NCBI GenBank assembly: GCA_902788785.1
Contig: CADALT010000018.1
Coordinates: forward strand, 1-41,768
DNA length: 41,768 nt
Direction of reading: 5' to 3'
DNA from: an uncultured Ruminococcus sp.
Lineage (GTDB): Bacteria > Bacillota > Clostridia > Oscillospirales > Ruminococcaceae
The position numbers were made by a program, and so were the translations under genes. The notes beneath the pieces are model-generated. The model did no database searches. It was not told where the DNA came from and saw only the letters and a list, made by a program, of their open reading frames with translations. Each line of letters begins with the position of its first letter. The stretch's first letter is position 1. Positions 1 to 9,300 of this stretch are shown piece after piece.

Positions 1-44
1 TATCGCCTTTGGCGATATATTTAAATATGTCCGCAAAGCGGACA
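1..44. repeat. two short perfect intergenic hairpins
   Basis: Two perfect small stem-loops lie in tandem. One is at 1-17 with 7-bp arms around TTT, the other at 28-44 with 7-bp arms around AAA. They look like intergenic repeat units. Neither has a clear T-tract, so a terminator role is uncertain. Confidence 0.6.
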
Positions 45-49
45 CCTTG

Positions 50-178
50 ACTATTCACTATTCATTTTTCGCTATTCATTATTCACTTAGCAGGCTCTTT
101 GCTAAATAACACAAAGACACTTCTGCTGTGATACAACAGAAGTGTCTGTATAAAACTTCTTTATAGAGCCTGCGCTTA
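50..178 (+). repeat. palindromic intergenic repeat, left copy (MITE-like)
   Basis: An array of TATTCAC/TATTCATT units (about 50-88) leads into a palindromic element at 89-176. Its outer arms are AGCAGGCTCT and AGAGCCTGC, and a nested perfect 11-bp hairpin has arms at 115-125 and 137-147. The inverted counterpart is at 35603-35731; I count 4 differences over the 88-bp core and 2 over the next 39 bp. The nested hairpin lies just past the end of the biosynthetic operon and could terminate it. No transposase is associated. Confidence 0.85.
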
Positions 179-200
179 AGGAACTGCTGCCTTTTTTTTT

Positions 201-212
201 ATAAGCGGTATG
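201..212 (+). repeat. ATAAGCGGTATG tail repeat, left copy
   Basis: ATAAGCGGTATG follows the left palindromic repeat and a GCGCTTAAGG..CTGC segment. The same 12-mer, preceded by a similar segment, recurs in the same orientation at 35831-35842. It therefore marks the outer edge of the repeat family on both sides. Confidence 0.6.
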
Positions 213-215
213 CTA

Positions 216-1211
216 TCAGAGCATATATGAATCGGTATAAGCGGTCTCGATCTTTACGGGCGGACCAGCTGCCTTGGTGATCGTGCCGCACATTTCGCAC
301 TGCCTGAGATGTCTGGCTTTGAGTGTGGAAGCATCGCTGTCTGCAAAGTCGATCACGGAGTTTTCCATAGCCTTTGGCCAAAGCTCGTTATACAGCTTGG
401 CATAGCTCTCGGCATTGCCCGAATACAGACGTTTCATCGGGATATTATTGCGGTATACCTCGTTATCGAAGTCATTATCTCTAAGACAGCTGAGGTGCGG
501 CTGCCATATTACATCGCCTACAGGGTCGGTCAGTATGAGATTGCCGCCGTCAGTATCTATCTTCATATCAAAGAACAGTGCAAGTGATGAGTCGATGTTT
601 TCGGTGTACTCGTTGTAATAGTCGAGTACATAGGGTATACCGTTTATTTTTCCTGTTATGACGTTCATCGCACCATCGGATACCTTGTTGGCAGTGAAGG
701 TTTCCGCACTGCCTGTGATGCTGTAAAGCACGTCCATAAGCGGATAAAGCACCTGTGAACTACAGCTCATGCGAAAGCGCAGTATCTTCCTTTCGTCGAT
801 CAGCTTACGGGCATGATGCAGAAATTCGCTGACTGAGGGCAGAAATCTGTAGAAATTATTGACAGCATACTTTGCATCTTCGCTGGCTGAGATAAGGTCC
901 TTTACTTCAAGATGATGCACTGGCTGTTCCTGTAGTACGGCTATACCTTTTTTCAGGAGCTTTTTTACAGTATTGGAGCTTCTTCCGCCCGTTATCATGG
1001 ATCTTGCAGCCATTATGACGACATCTGCATTATCTATATTTTCAGCATCGGTATAGAGCGGCACCCGATATTTTTCGGATATACTGCGGCTTTTTTCGCT
1101 GCCTTTTGAGAGTATGCCGCACAGAGAAAGCTCGCTGCTGTTCTCGATGGCGTTTATATAGAAGCTGCCGAAATTTACACCGCATACAACTGCTTTTATC
1201 TTATCACCCAT
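216..1211 (-). CDS. thiazolinyl imine reductase (Irp3/YbtU/PchG-like)
   Basis: This 331-residue NAD(P)-dependent oxidoreductase of the Gfo/Idh/MocA-like fold should reduce a thiazoline ring on the carrier-bound chain to a thiazolidine, as Irp3/YbtU does in yersiniabactin and PchG in pyochelin synthesis. The N-terminus carries a Rossmann-type segment (KAVVCGVNFGSFY). The family-typical MAARS..GG and LQEQPVH motifs follow, the latter at the start of the catalytic domain. I chose the internal ATG because it forms a TAATG overlap with the stop of the upstream thioesterase and has AAAGGTG before it; the longer reading frame would run into that gene. It is the last gene of the biosynthetic operon. 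The family is clear; the exact ring reduced is inferred. Confidence 0.88.
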   Translation of the reverse strand: MGDKIKAVVCGVNFGSFYINAIENSSELSLCGILSKGSEKSRSISEKYRVPLYTDAENIDNADVVIMAARSMITGGRSSNTVKKLLKKGIAVLQEQPVHHLEVKDLISASEDAKYAVNNFYRFLPSVSEFLHHARKLIDERKILRFRMSCSSQVLYPLMDVLYSITGSAETFTANKVSDGAMNVITGKINGIPYVLDYYNEYTENIDSSLALFFDMKIDTDGGNLILTDPVGDVIWQPHLSCLRDNDFDNEVYRNNIPMKRLYSGNAESYAKLYNELWPKAMENSVIDFADSDASTLKARHLRQCEMCGTITKAAGPPVKIETAYTDSYML

Positions 1212-1966
1212 TACTGCACCTTTCCTGCAAGACGCTGATTTATCAGGTCGCAAACTTCTTTTTTCTGGGTATCCACAAAGAAGTGACCGCCCTCACGTAC
1301 CTCAAGGCGCATCTCACCGCAAGTGACGTTCTGCCACTGTTTGGCTTTCTCGTAATCAACAGTGTGGTCCTCCTTGCCGTAAAGCACATCAAGGTCAAGG
1401 GAGAGCTTATCGTGTTCACGGTAAATGAAGGTATCGAGCATCTTGCAGTCCGCTTTCAGCAGAGGTACGTAGTATTGCAGGAACATTTCGCTCTGGACTA
1501 TCTTTTCATCGAACATACCCAGGCTCACAAGATATTCGGTTATATCGTTCTTGGCATCTTTCTGAGGAAACTCAACAAGTGAGTCCCTGAGATATTCGGG
1601 TGCTTCACTGGAAGCCACAAGTCCCCACAGGGGTTCTTTGCCTGTGAGCTCCTTGACTTTTACGGCTGCCTCATATGCGATGACCGCACCGCCGCAGTAG
1701 CCGAAGAATGCGTAGGGCATACTGAAAAGCTCGATGTTGTCATTTACCAGGTCTTCGATGAACTTATCGAAGGTCTCCTCCATAGGGTCTTTCTTCCTTA
1801 TCTCACGCTCGGGATAAAGTATGGGTATAAGGTTTATGGAGGGGTCTATCAGCTTTTTCCAGGTTGCGAAGCTGCTGGCACTTCCTCCGGGGAAAGTGAA
1901 ACAAAACAGGTTTATCTTATTGTTCTCATCAAATCTTTCATGGGCTATCCATCTGCTTTTATTCAT
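1211..1966 (-). CDS. stand-alone thioesterase with Cys nucleophile (GYCGG)
   Basis: This 251-residue alpha/beta hydrolase belongs to the NRPS type II (GrsT/RifR) thioesterase family. The nucleophile elbow, GHSMG in most members, reads GYCGG, so the predicted nucleophile is Cys91 with His228 (EGGHFF) and Asp200 (GKEDH) completing the triad. The oxyanion region is PGGSAS instead of the usual YAGGGAS. It is closely related to the thioesterase half of the TE-carrier fusion at 5296-6360, with Cys and His at the same residue numbers, so the two are paralogues. The start has AAGGAGATG upstream, and the stop overlaps the reductase start. It may release the finished chain or edit carriers. A Cys nucleophile can favour acyl transfer over hydrolysis. 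Confidence 0.87.
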   Translation of the reverse strand: MNKSRWIAHERFDENNKINLFCFTFPGGSASSFATWKKLIDPSINLIPILYPEREIRKKDPMEETFDKFIEDLVNDNIELFSMPYAFFGYCGGAVIAYEAAVKVKELTGKEPLWGLVASSEAPEYLRDSLVEFPQKDAKNDITEYLVSLGMFDEKIVQSEMFLQYYVPLLKADCKMLDTFIYREHDKLSLDLDVLYGKEDHTVDYEKAKQWQNVTCGEMRLEVREGGHFFVDTQKKEVCDLINQRLAGKVQ

Positions 1967-1981
1967 ATTACCATCTCCTTA

Positions 1982-4900
1982 TCATGCGTTCAGAGCCTGT
2001 GCCATGAGCCTTATCGTCGGGCATTCATATACCTCGGGCAGTGTGAGCTTATAGCCGAATTTATTTTCAAGCTCGGTTATCAGCTTGACTATCATTACAG
2101 AGTCGCCGCCGCAGTCGAAGAAATCTTCATCGACACCGATATTATCGGTATTGAATATACTGCACCATACGTCAAACACATTCTTTTCGGTCTCTGAAAG
2201 GTCGGTATCACAGCTTGTGCTGTTTTTCTTCTCATCGATAAGCTCTGCTGCCATCTCGCCCAGTGCCTTGACATCTACCTTGCCGTTCTTGGTCAGCGGT
2301 ATCACATCGAGATACTTATAGAATGAGGGTACCATATACTTAGGGAGCTTTTTGGCAAGTGCCTCATCGAGCGTGTCCTTATCGGGGAGAGAAGCGCTGT
2401 TTTCGGGCACGCAGAACATTACTATATGCACAGACCCGTTATGGTCCGCAGCGATTACCTTTATATCCTTGGGTTTCAGGATATCGCTTGCGGCAGATTC
2501 TATCTCGCCCAGCTCTACTCTGTGACCTCTTATCTTGATCTGGAAATCCTCTCTGCCCTGGAATTCTATATTGCCATCGGGCATATATCTTCCGATGTCG
2601 CCTGTTCTGTAAAGACGTTCGCTCAGCTTTTCGGAATATACGAACTTTGCATCGGTAAGTTCCTTATCGCCCAGGTATTCAAGGGCAAGACCTTTGCCTG
2701 CGATATATATGCTGCCTGTTACCCAATCGGTAAGGGGCTGCAGCTTTTCATCGAGTATATAGAACCTCTGATTTGCCAGGGGCTTGCCATAGGGGATACT
2801 TCTTTCGTAAACGGCTTTGGGGTCGATGGGATAGTATATTGACCATATAGCCGCTTCGGTAGCGCCGCCCAGACTTATTATCTCGGAATTGGGGAAGCAC
2901 CTCTTTATATCGGCAGGCAGGTCTGTGGGTATCCAGTCGCCCGAAAGCAGTACCAGTTTGAGAGACTCTATCGTTTTCTCCTGCTCGCCTTCAATGAACA
3001 TGGTGAGCATCTTCATCTGTGCAGGCACACTGTTCCATACGGTGATGTTTTGTTTGCGCACAAGTTCGAGCCAGTGGGCAGGGTCTTTTGCAAGGCTCTC
3101 AGTAGCTTGTACAAGCTCTGCGCCTGCATAGAATGCTCCGAATATATCGTATACGGAAAGGTCAAAGCCCAGATTTGCCAGACCCAGCAGACGGTCCTTT
3201 GAAGTCACGTTCCAGCGCTGATTTATATCGAGGATAGTGTTCGATGCCGCCTCGTGGGAAATAACAACGCCCTTGGGAGTGCCTGTACTGCCTGATGTGA
3301 AGATAACATAGGCAGGTGATGAAAGCTCGGGGGCATCGGGGACTATCTCAGTATCATCAGCTTTTTCAAGCTTTGTGATGTCTATTTTCTTTGAGATGCC
3401 GTCGCTGACATAGTCATAGTTTTCGAGCAGGATATACTTGGTGCCAGAGGTGGTAAGTATCTTTTCTGCTCTTTCGGAGGGCTGATGTACATCAAGCGGC
3501 AGGTATGTTCCGCCCAGAGTAAGTATCGACAGTACGGCGGCTATCTGCCAAACGCCTTTGGAGATGGATAATGCAGCTATCTCGCCCTTTTTGAAACCTG
3601 CCTCACTGAGCGCTCTTCTGAGTGTGACGGTATACGCTGCCAGCTCACGGTAGGAGTAGGTGGTGCCGTCATTATAAAGCGCAGGTGCATCGGGTGTTTT
3701 TTCAAGACTTCTCATAAAGCCGTCATAGAGATATGTGGCTTCTATTTTCTGCTCGGTACTGTTCACCTCGTCTCTCACCTTCTGTACCTTTTCGGGGAGC
3801 ACGGTGAATATACTGCTTTTCAGTCCCTCGGGTGATGCAAGGCGGATGACGTTATTGCGGAATATCTCAAAGGCATTCTCGATAAGTCCCTCGGGGAACA
3901 CGCCCTCACGAACGTCCCAGTTAACACGCAGTCTGCCGTTGACTTCAAGCACCTGACAATCTATGAGTACCTGCGGTGTCATGCTGATGGTGTAGAGCAG
4001 TCTGCCTATACGGTCTATCTCGGTATTCATAGCGCCGAGGGTACTGGTGAATACCGCAGGCACGACTATCTCGCCGTGAGTATGGCGGCTAAGCTCTCTT
4101 AATACCTCTGTACCCGAGAACGCATTGTGTCCCAGGTCTTCCCAGAGCCTTGCCTGGAGTGCCTTTGCCTCGTCGAGATAAGTTTCGTAGCCCTTATCCT
4201 CAGCCGCAAGTATGCTTGCGATAGTAAAGTCGCCAACGACTTTTCTGATGTCGGGGTGTATCTCGGGTCTGTCGGACATGGTGACATCTATGCAGAAGGA
4301 CTTGTTCGAGGATATAGCCCTGAGAGTTTCAACATAAGCTGTAAGCACAAGATTTGATGGCGTTACCTTTTCGCTGCGTGCTGTGTCACAAAGGCGAGTG
4401 TATACATCATTTTCAAGGAAAAACAGGTGCTGCTTGAAAAGCACCGCATCATTGCTTACGTTTCCAAGGGTGGGGAATACGGGGGCAGACGGCATAGTTT
4501 CAGCCTTTTCGAGCCAGTATTCCTTATCCTGTTCATACTTGCGTATACCCTCGGCTGTCTTTTTCAGGTTCTCACGGTGGATAACGATATCCCTGAAAGT
4601 AAGCTCGGTGGTTTCGGGCTTTTTCTTGTTGTAGTAGTTATCCTCGAACTCATCGAATATAAGGTTTATGCTGACGAAATCCGCCACAAGCATATCCAGC
4701 GAGAAATGCAGCATATACCTGTCTTTAAGCACAGTCATCTCCAGGTCGAACTGCGGCCATGTTCCTGCTGGATACTGTTTGAGAGTAAGCTCTCTGCGCT
4801 TGTCAGCGAGATATTTCTTCTCTTCGTCATCCCCCATAGAGCTTACATCTGTCAGCTTTATCGCAGGGACGGTATACTCCTTGAGGACTCTCTGCACGCC

Positions 4901-5299
4901 CTTTGATTCTATCACAGCGTGGAGCATCTCATTACGGGCTATTACAGCTTCCCATGCTTTCTGCACCTTTTCATAGTCCAGCTCATCGAACTCAAATTCG
5001 GAATATATCTTACAATTTGTTCCGCCGTATTTGTAGAGCGAATCCTGTCCTACCAGATAGGAGGACTGGATATCTGTCAGTGTAAATTCATCGTAGATAT
5101 GTTCCTTGTCGATTATCACACCGTTGTCGCTGTGCTTTGACAGATACTCGATTATACGTGGCTTGTTTTCTTTAAGTACAGCCTTGTCCTGTTCTGTAAA
5201 CGTACCCTTGGGTGCGCTGAATTTCAGTTTATCTCCGTTAAGAGAAAGCTCAACACCTTTCTGTCTGTATGACAGAAGCAGTTCCTCAATACTCATCAT
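1982..5299 (-). CDS. NRPS module: TubC-type docking-Cy-A(Cys)-PCP
   Basis: This 1105-residue protein forms one cyclisation module. Residues 1-55 match a TubC-type N-terminal docking domain (GVELSLNGDKLKFSAPKG). The Cy domain (about 70-500) has the heterocyclisation motif DxxxxDxxS at D202/D207/S210 in place of HHxxxDG. The adenylation domain (about 520-1000) has core A3 TSGSTGTPKG, and its pocket reads D-L-Y-N-L-S-L-I-W, the cysteine code of yersiniabactin-type synthetases. The PCP attachment serine is Ser1067 (CGGDS). It should add and cyclise a cysteine taken from an upstream carrier. There is no C-terminal thioesterase. The start overlaps the preceding stop (ATGATGA), with GAGGGAG before it. 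Domain calls are by motif. Confidence 0.93.
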   Translation of the reverse strand: MMSIEELLLSYRQKGVELSLNGDKLKFSAPKGTFTEQDKAVLKENKPRIIEYLSKHSDNGVIIDKEHIYDEFTLTDIQSSYLVGQDSLYKYGGTNCKIYSEFEFDELDYEKVQKAWEAVIARNEMLHAVIESKGVQRVLKEYTVPAIKLTDVSSMGDDEEKKYLADKRRELTLKQYPAGTWPQFDLEMTVLKDRYMLHFSLDMLVADFVSINLIFDEFEDNYYNKKKPETTELTFRDIVIHRENLKKTAEGIRKYEQDKEYWLEKAETMPSAPVFPTLGNVSNDAVLFKQHLFFLENDVYTRLCDTARSEKVTPSNLVLTAYVETLRAISSNKSFCIDVTMSDRPEIHPDIRKVVGDFTIASILAAEDKGYETYLDEAKALQARLWEDLGHNAFSGTEVLRELSRHTHGEIVVPAVFTSTLGAMNTEIDRIGRLLYTISMTPQVLIDCQVLEVNGRLRVNWDVREGVFPEGLIENAFEIFRNNVIRLASPEGLKSSIFTVLPEKVQKVRDEVNSTEQKIEATYLYDGFMRSLEKTPDAPALYNDGTTYSYRELAAYTVTLRRALSEAGFKKGEIAALSISKGVWQIAAVLSILTLGGTYLPLDVHQPSERAEKILTTSGTKYILLENYDYVSDGISKKIDITKLEKADDTEIVPDAPELSSPAYVIFTSGSTGTPKGVVISHEAASNTILDINQRWNVTSKDRLLGLANLGFDLSVYDIFGAFYAGAELVQATESLAKDPAHWLELVRKQNITVWNSVPAQMKMLTMFIEGEQEKTIESLKLVLLSGDWIPTDLPADIKRCFPNSEIISLGGATEAAIWSIYYPIDPKAVYERSIPYGKPLANQRFYILDEKLQPLTDWVTGSIYIAGKGLALEYLGDKELTDAKFVYSEKLSERLYRTGDIGRYMPDGNIEFQGREDFQIKIRGHRVELGEIESAASDILKPKDIKVIAADHNGSVHIVMFCVPENSASLPDKDTLDEALAKKLPKYMVPSFYKYLDVIPLTKNGKVDVKALGEMAAELIDEKKNSTSCDTDLSETEKNVFDVWCSIFNTDNIGVDEDFFDCGGDSVMIVKLITELENKFGYKLTLPEVYECPTIRLMAQALNA

Positions 5300-6360
5300 A
5301 TCTCTCCCTCATCAGTATAATTGTCTTTGATCTCGTCTTTCTGTCTGACCAGTTCATCTATGCAGCCTGCAAGTGTTTTTACATCACCGCAGCCGAAAAC
5401 ATCGGTGATCTTTAGCTCAACTGCGTATATGCGGCGCACCTCATTTATCAGTCTGACCGCTTTGAGTGAATCGCCGCCCGACAGTATGAAGTCGCTTGAT
5501 CTTGTAAAGCCTGTTTTGCCGAGCAGGTCTTCCCAAAGGCTTAGGACAGTTTTTTCGGTGTCGCTAAGCTCTGTGGCATCATCAGCATCGATCTTTACGG
5601 CGGCTTTCCTGCCTGTTTCGGATAATCTTTCGTTAAGCCGTGAGAATATATATTCCTTCTGGCTGTCCACCAGAAAATGTCCGCCGTCACGCTCGATGAT
5701 GCGTGTTTCACCGTCGGTGAGACGGTTCCAGCGCAAGGCTTTTTCACCGTCCACCTTCGGGTCATCGGGACATATTAGCACATCAAAGTCACAGCTGAGT
5801 TTATCATGCTCCTTGAAATCATAAGAATCAAGCAGGTCGTGGTCTGCTGTGAAAAGCGGCTTATAGTAGTCCAGAAAGACCTTGTCATGCAGGGTCTTTT
5901 CATCTATGAACGGCAGTGCCGAAAGATGTTCGAAGAAAAGGCGCTCTCGGTTCTCGTCGGTTATCTTCGGCACAGACTCATGCAGAAATTCAGGAGCTTC
6001 GCTGGATATTATCATTCCGTACTCGGGCTCGGTGCCGTAAAGTTCTTTTACCCGCACCGCCGTTTCGTATGCTATGACAGAACCGCTGCAATAGCCAAAG
6101 AACGCATACCTTTTGCGGAATATATCCTCAAGCGATACTGCCAGATCATCGACAAAAGTCTGCATATCCTTGTACATAGGTTCTTTGATGCGCTTTTCAC
6201 GCACGGGATAAAGTATCGGTATCAGGTCGATATCCTCATTGAGAGAATACTTCCATGATGAAAAATAGCTGGCGCTGCCTCCGTCAAATATAAAACAAAG
6301 CAGCGATAATTTATTGCCCTCGGTCACATTTTCGTGAGCTATCCATTTATTTGCTTTCAT
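5296..6360 (-). CDS. thioesterase-carrier protein fusion (Cys-type TE + PCP)
   Basis: This 354-residue protein joins two domains. Residues 1-245 are a type II-like thioesterase with a GYCSG elbow (Cys91 instead of Ser) and His228 (DGGHFL). Residues 262-340 are a peptidyl carrier domain with Ser298 in SGGDSLKA. TE followed by PCP is the reverse of the usual order, in which a thioesterase ends a synthetase. The C-terminus is acidic (YTDEGEI) and resembles that of the large NRPS upstream (TDEDEFEI); both could dock to the TubC-type domain of the next protein. It lies between the two NRPS genes, with TAGGAGAG before its start and its stop overlapping the next gene. It may pass the chain between synthetases or hold it during release; this is inference. 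Confidence 0.88.
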   Translation of the reverse strand: MKANKWIAHENVTEGNKLSLLCFIFDGGSASYFSSWKYSLNEDIDLIPILYPVREKRIKEPMYKDMQTFVDDLAVSLEDIFRKRYAFFGYCSGSVIAYETAVRVKELYGTEPEYGMIISSEAPEFLHESVPKITDENRERLFFEHLSALPFIDEKTLHDKVFLDYYKPLFTADHDLLDSYDFKEHDKLSCDFDVLICPDDPKVDGEKALRWNRLTDGETRIIERDGGHFLVDSQKEYIFSRLNERLSETGRKAAVKIDADDATELSDTEKTVLSLWEDLLGKTGFTRSSDFILSGGDSLKAVRLINEVRRIYAVELKITDVFGCGDVKTLAGCIDELVRQKDEIKDNYTDEGEI

Positions 6361-6376
6361 TTTACTCTCCTAGGGA

Positions 6377-9300
6377 TCATATTTCAAATTCGTCTTCATC
6401 GGTCTCGGTGCTGCCTGCATTGGCGGCTTCAACAGCCTTTGCGAGCATTGCCAGCGTTCCTGCTGTGAATACTTCCTTAACGCTTATCTGTATACCGAGA
6501 TCTTTCTTTATGCCATTTACTAGGTAGATGGCTTTGAGGGAATCGCCGCCTGCGATAAAGAAGTCGTCATCGGCATACACGGGTGAATAGCCCAGTACAC
6601 GTTCCCAAACAGGTGCGATCTGTTTTTCGGCACCGTCTGAAAGGGGAGTTTTCCTGCGCTTTTCAGAGCTGCTCTTGATGCTGCGGGACATCTCGTACAT
6701 TAAAGCAGTGTCGATCTTTCCGTTTGATGTGAGCGGAAATTCTTCCAGATGTACAAATTTTCCGGGGACCATATAAGCAGGCAGTCTGTCATGCAGCTCA
6801 CGCTTCAGTTTTTCCTCGGTCTCGTCGGTATATTCGCCGTTATAGCGGAAGAATACTATCAATATGCCGTCACGGAAAAGTATCTTGCCGTCAGATACAT
6901 TTTCGAGTTTATCTACCGCAGCTTCTATCTCGCCTATTTCCACACGATATCCGTTTATCTTGATCTGGTTATCAAGTCGTCCCAGGAATTCGATGTTGCC
7001 ATCGCTCCAGTATCTGCCCATATCGCCTGTGTTGTACATATACTCTCCCGTTACAGGGTGTATGATGAACTTTTCACGGGTCTTTTCGCTGTCGTTGAGA
7101 TATCCCATAGCAACGCCCTTGCCTGCGATGAATATTGTTCCTGCCACTCTGTCGGGACGGTCGGCAAGGTGTTCATCGAGTATGTAATACCTCTGGTTGA
7201 GCAGCGGTTTGCCGTAGGGGATGCTTGTCCAGTTCTCGGGTATTTTTTCTGTTACCTCGTAGATGTTTGACCATATGGAGGCTTCTGTTGCACCGCCCAG
7301 CGAAACGAACCTGAGCTTCGGGAACAGTTTCCGGATCCTCTCGGGCAGAGTTGTGCTTATCCAGTCACCGCTGAGCAGCATGATCCTCAGGGAGCTTTCA
7401 GCGCTGTAGTTTTCGCCGTTAAGGTATTCGCAGAGCATTTCTGCAAATGCAGGTACACTGTTCCACAGAGTTATATGCTCTTTTTCTACAAGGTCTATCC
7501 AGTGCTCGGGGTCTTTGTGCTTGTCGCTTTCGGGCACTACGATCTTGCCGCCTGCTGCCAGCAGACCGAATACATCATATACCGAAAGGTCAAAATGCAT
7601 ATTCGATATGGCAAGGCACGCATCTGTCTGCGAGACCTCAAATCGGCTGTTGATATCCTCGATGGTATTCACAGCACCCGAATGGGGTATCATTACGCCC
7701 TTTGGTATGCCTGTGCTGCCCGAGGTGTAGATAACATATGCAAGTTTCGATGGATCGTTTTTCGCTGCGATGCTGTCGTCCTCACAGGGAGCTGTGGTCT
7801 GTGCATCTATCAGTTTGTATTTGCCGAAAGTATCGAGCCTTCCGTCGGCAAGGTCTTTGTAGATCATCTTGTCAGTGCCGCTGTCGTTGAGTATGGTAAT
7901 AAGTCTGTCATCGGGATTTGATATATCCAGCGGCAGATATGCACCGCCCGAAAGCAGTATGCCCAGTGCAGCGATGATCTGTTCGGCGCATTTCGGCATT
8001 AGTATAGCCACAGTCTCGCCCGGCTTTATGCCGTATGCGAGCAGCTGCTTGCTTATACCCAGTGCTCTTGCCTTGAGCTCGCTGTAGGTATACCTCTTGT
8101 CAGCGCACACAAGTGCAGTATTATCGGGATACTTTGCCGCTGCTTTCAGGAACATTCCGTCAAGCGTATCTTCGGGAAGTTCCTTGTCGGTCATATTGGC
8201 ATTTTTTCTCGCCTCGCTGAGTTTTACTTCTATCAGGCTGTGAGCCTTTTTGTCAAACAGGCTGCTGTCAGCTGAAAGTCTTCTGAGAAGGTCTGTATAT
8301 GCTGCGAACATCTCATCTATGAATCCCGGATAGAAGATGTCCTTCAGGCTGTCCCACGACAGCTGTAATCCGCCGTCTCTTTCGACCACCTGATGATCGA
8401 GCCAAACCTGTGGTGTCTGGCTGATATTGTATGTGAGTTCACCGATGCACTCGTTATCCGCCTGACCGTTAAGACCGATACCGCTGGTGAATACCACAGG
8501 CATCAGCGAATCCTTTGAATTGCCCGTCTTATGCCTGAGTTCTCTTTCGAGGTCCACGGCACTGTAGCAGGAATGTTCAAGGTCTCTTGCCAGCTGTCTG
8601 GCTATTTTGCGGGCTCTGTCTGCAAAGGTCTCCTGATCGGAATTTCTTATCTCAAGCAGTGTCAGGGTAGTAAAGTCGCCGAACAGCTTGTTTACATCGG
8701 GGTGCAGCGGCTTGCGGTCGAACTGTGTAAGGTTAAGTGTAAATTCGGGTATGGAACTTCTCGAACGCAGAGTTTCGGTATATGCTGCTATGAGAAGTAC
8801 CGATGGAGTAAGCTCAAAGTGTCGTGCGCTCTCACGCAGGCTTTCCCACTCGTTCTTTGTAAGGAAGGCTGAATGGCGCTCAAAGTGCTGGTCGGTGATC
8901 TCACTTTCTTTCTTGACCGTAGGCAGCGCAGGTGCAGGCAGGAAATCGTCGATACGCTCCTCCCAGTATGCCTTATCTTTTTCGTATTTGCCCGAGTTCT
9001 TGATATTTTCAAGCCCCAGTACATAGTCACGGAAAGATATCTCCAAAGGCTTGTCCTCACGGAAAGTACCCTTGTAGCGCTTAGCCCATTCATCGAGCAC
9101 GCCGAACATACTGAAACCGTCAAATACGATGTTATCAAAGCTTACGAATATCCTTGATCTGCCGTCAAATTTTGCAGCTCTTATATCGAACAGCGGCCAT
9201 TTCTCAATGTCGATGACCTGATGGGACATATTCTCTCTGACATTTGCAAGCTTTGCATTCAGTTCAGTCTCGGGTATGCCGTCAAGGATCATTGTGTCTA

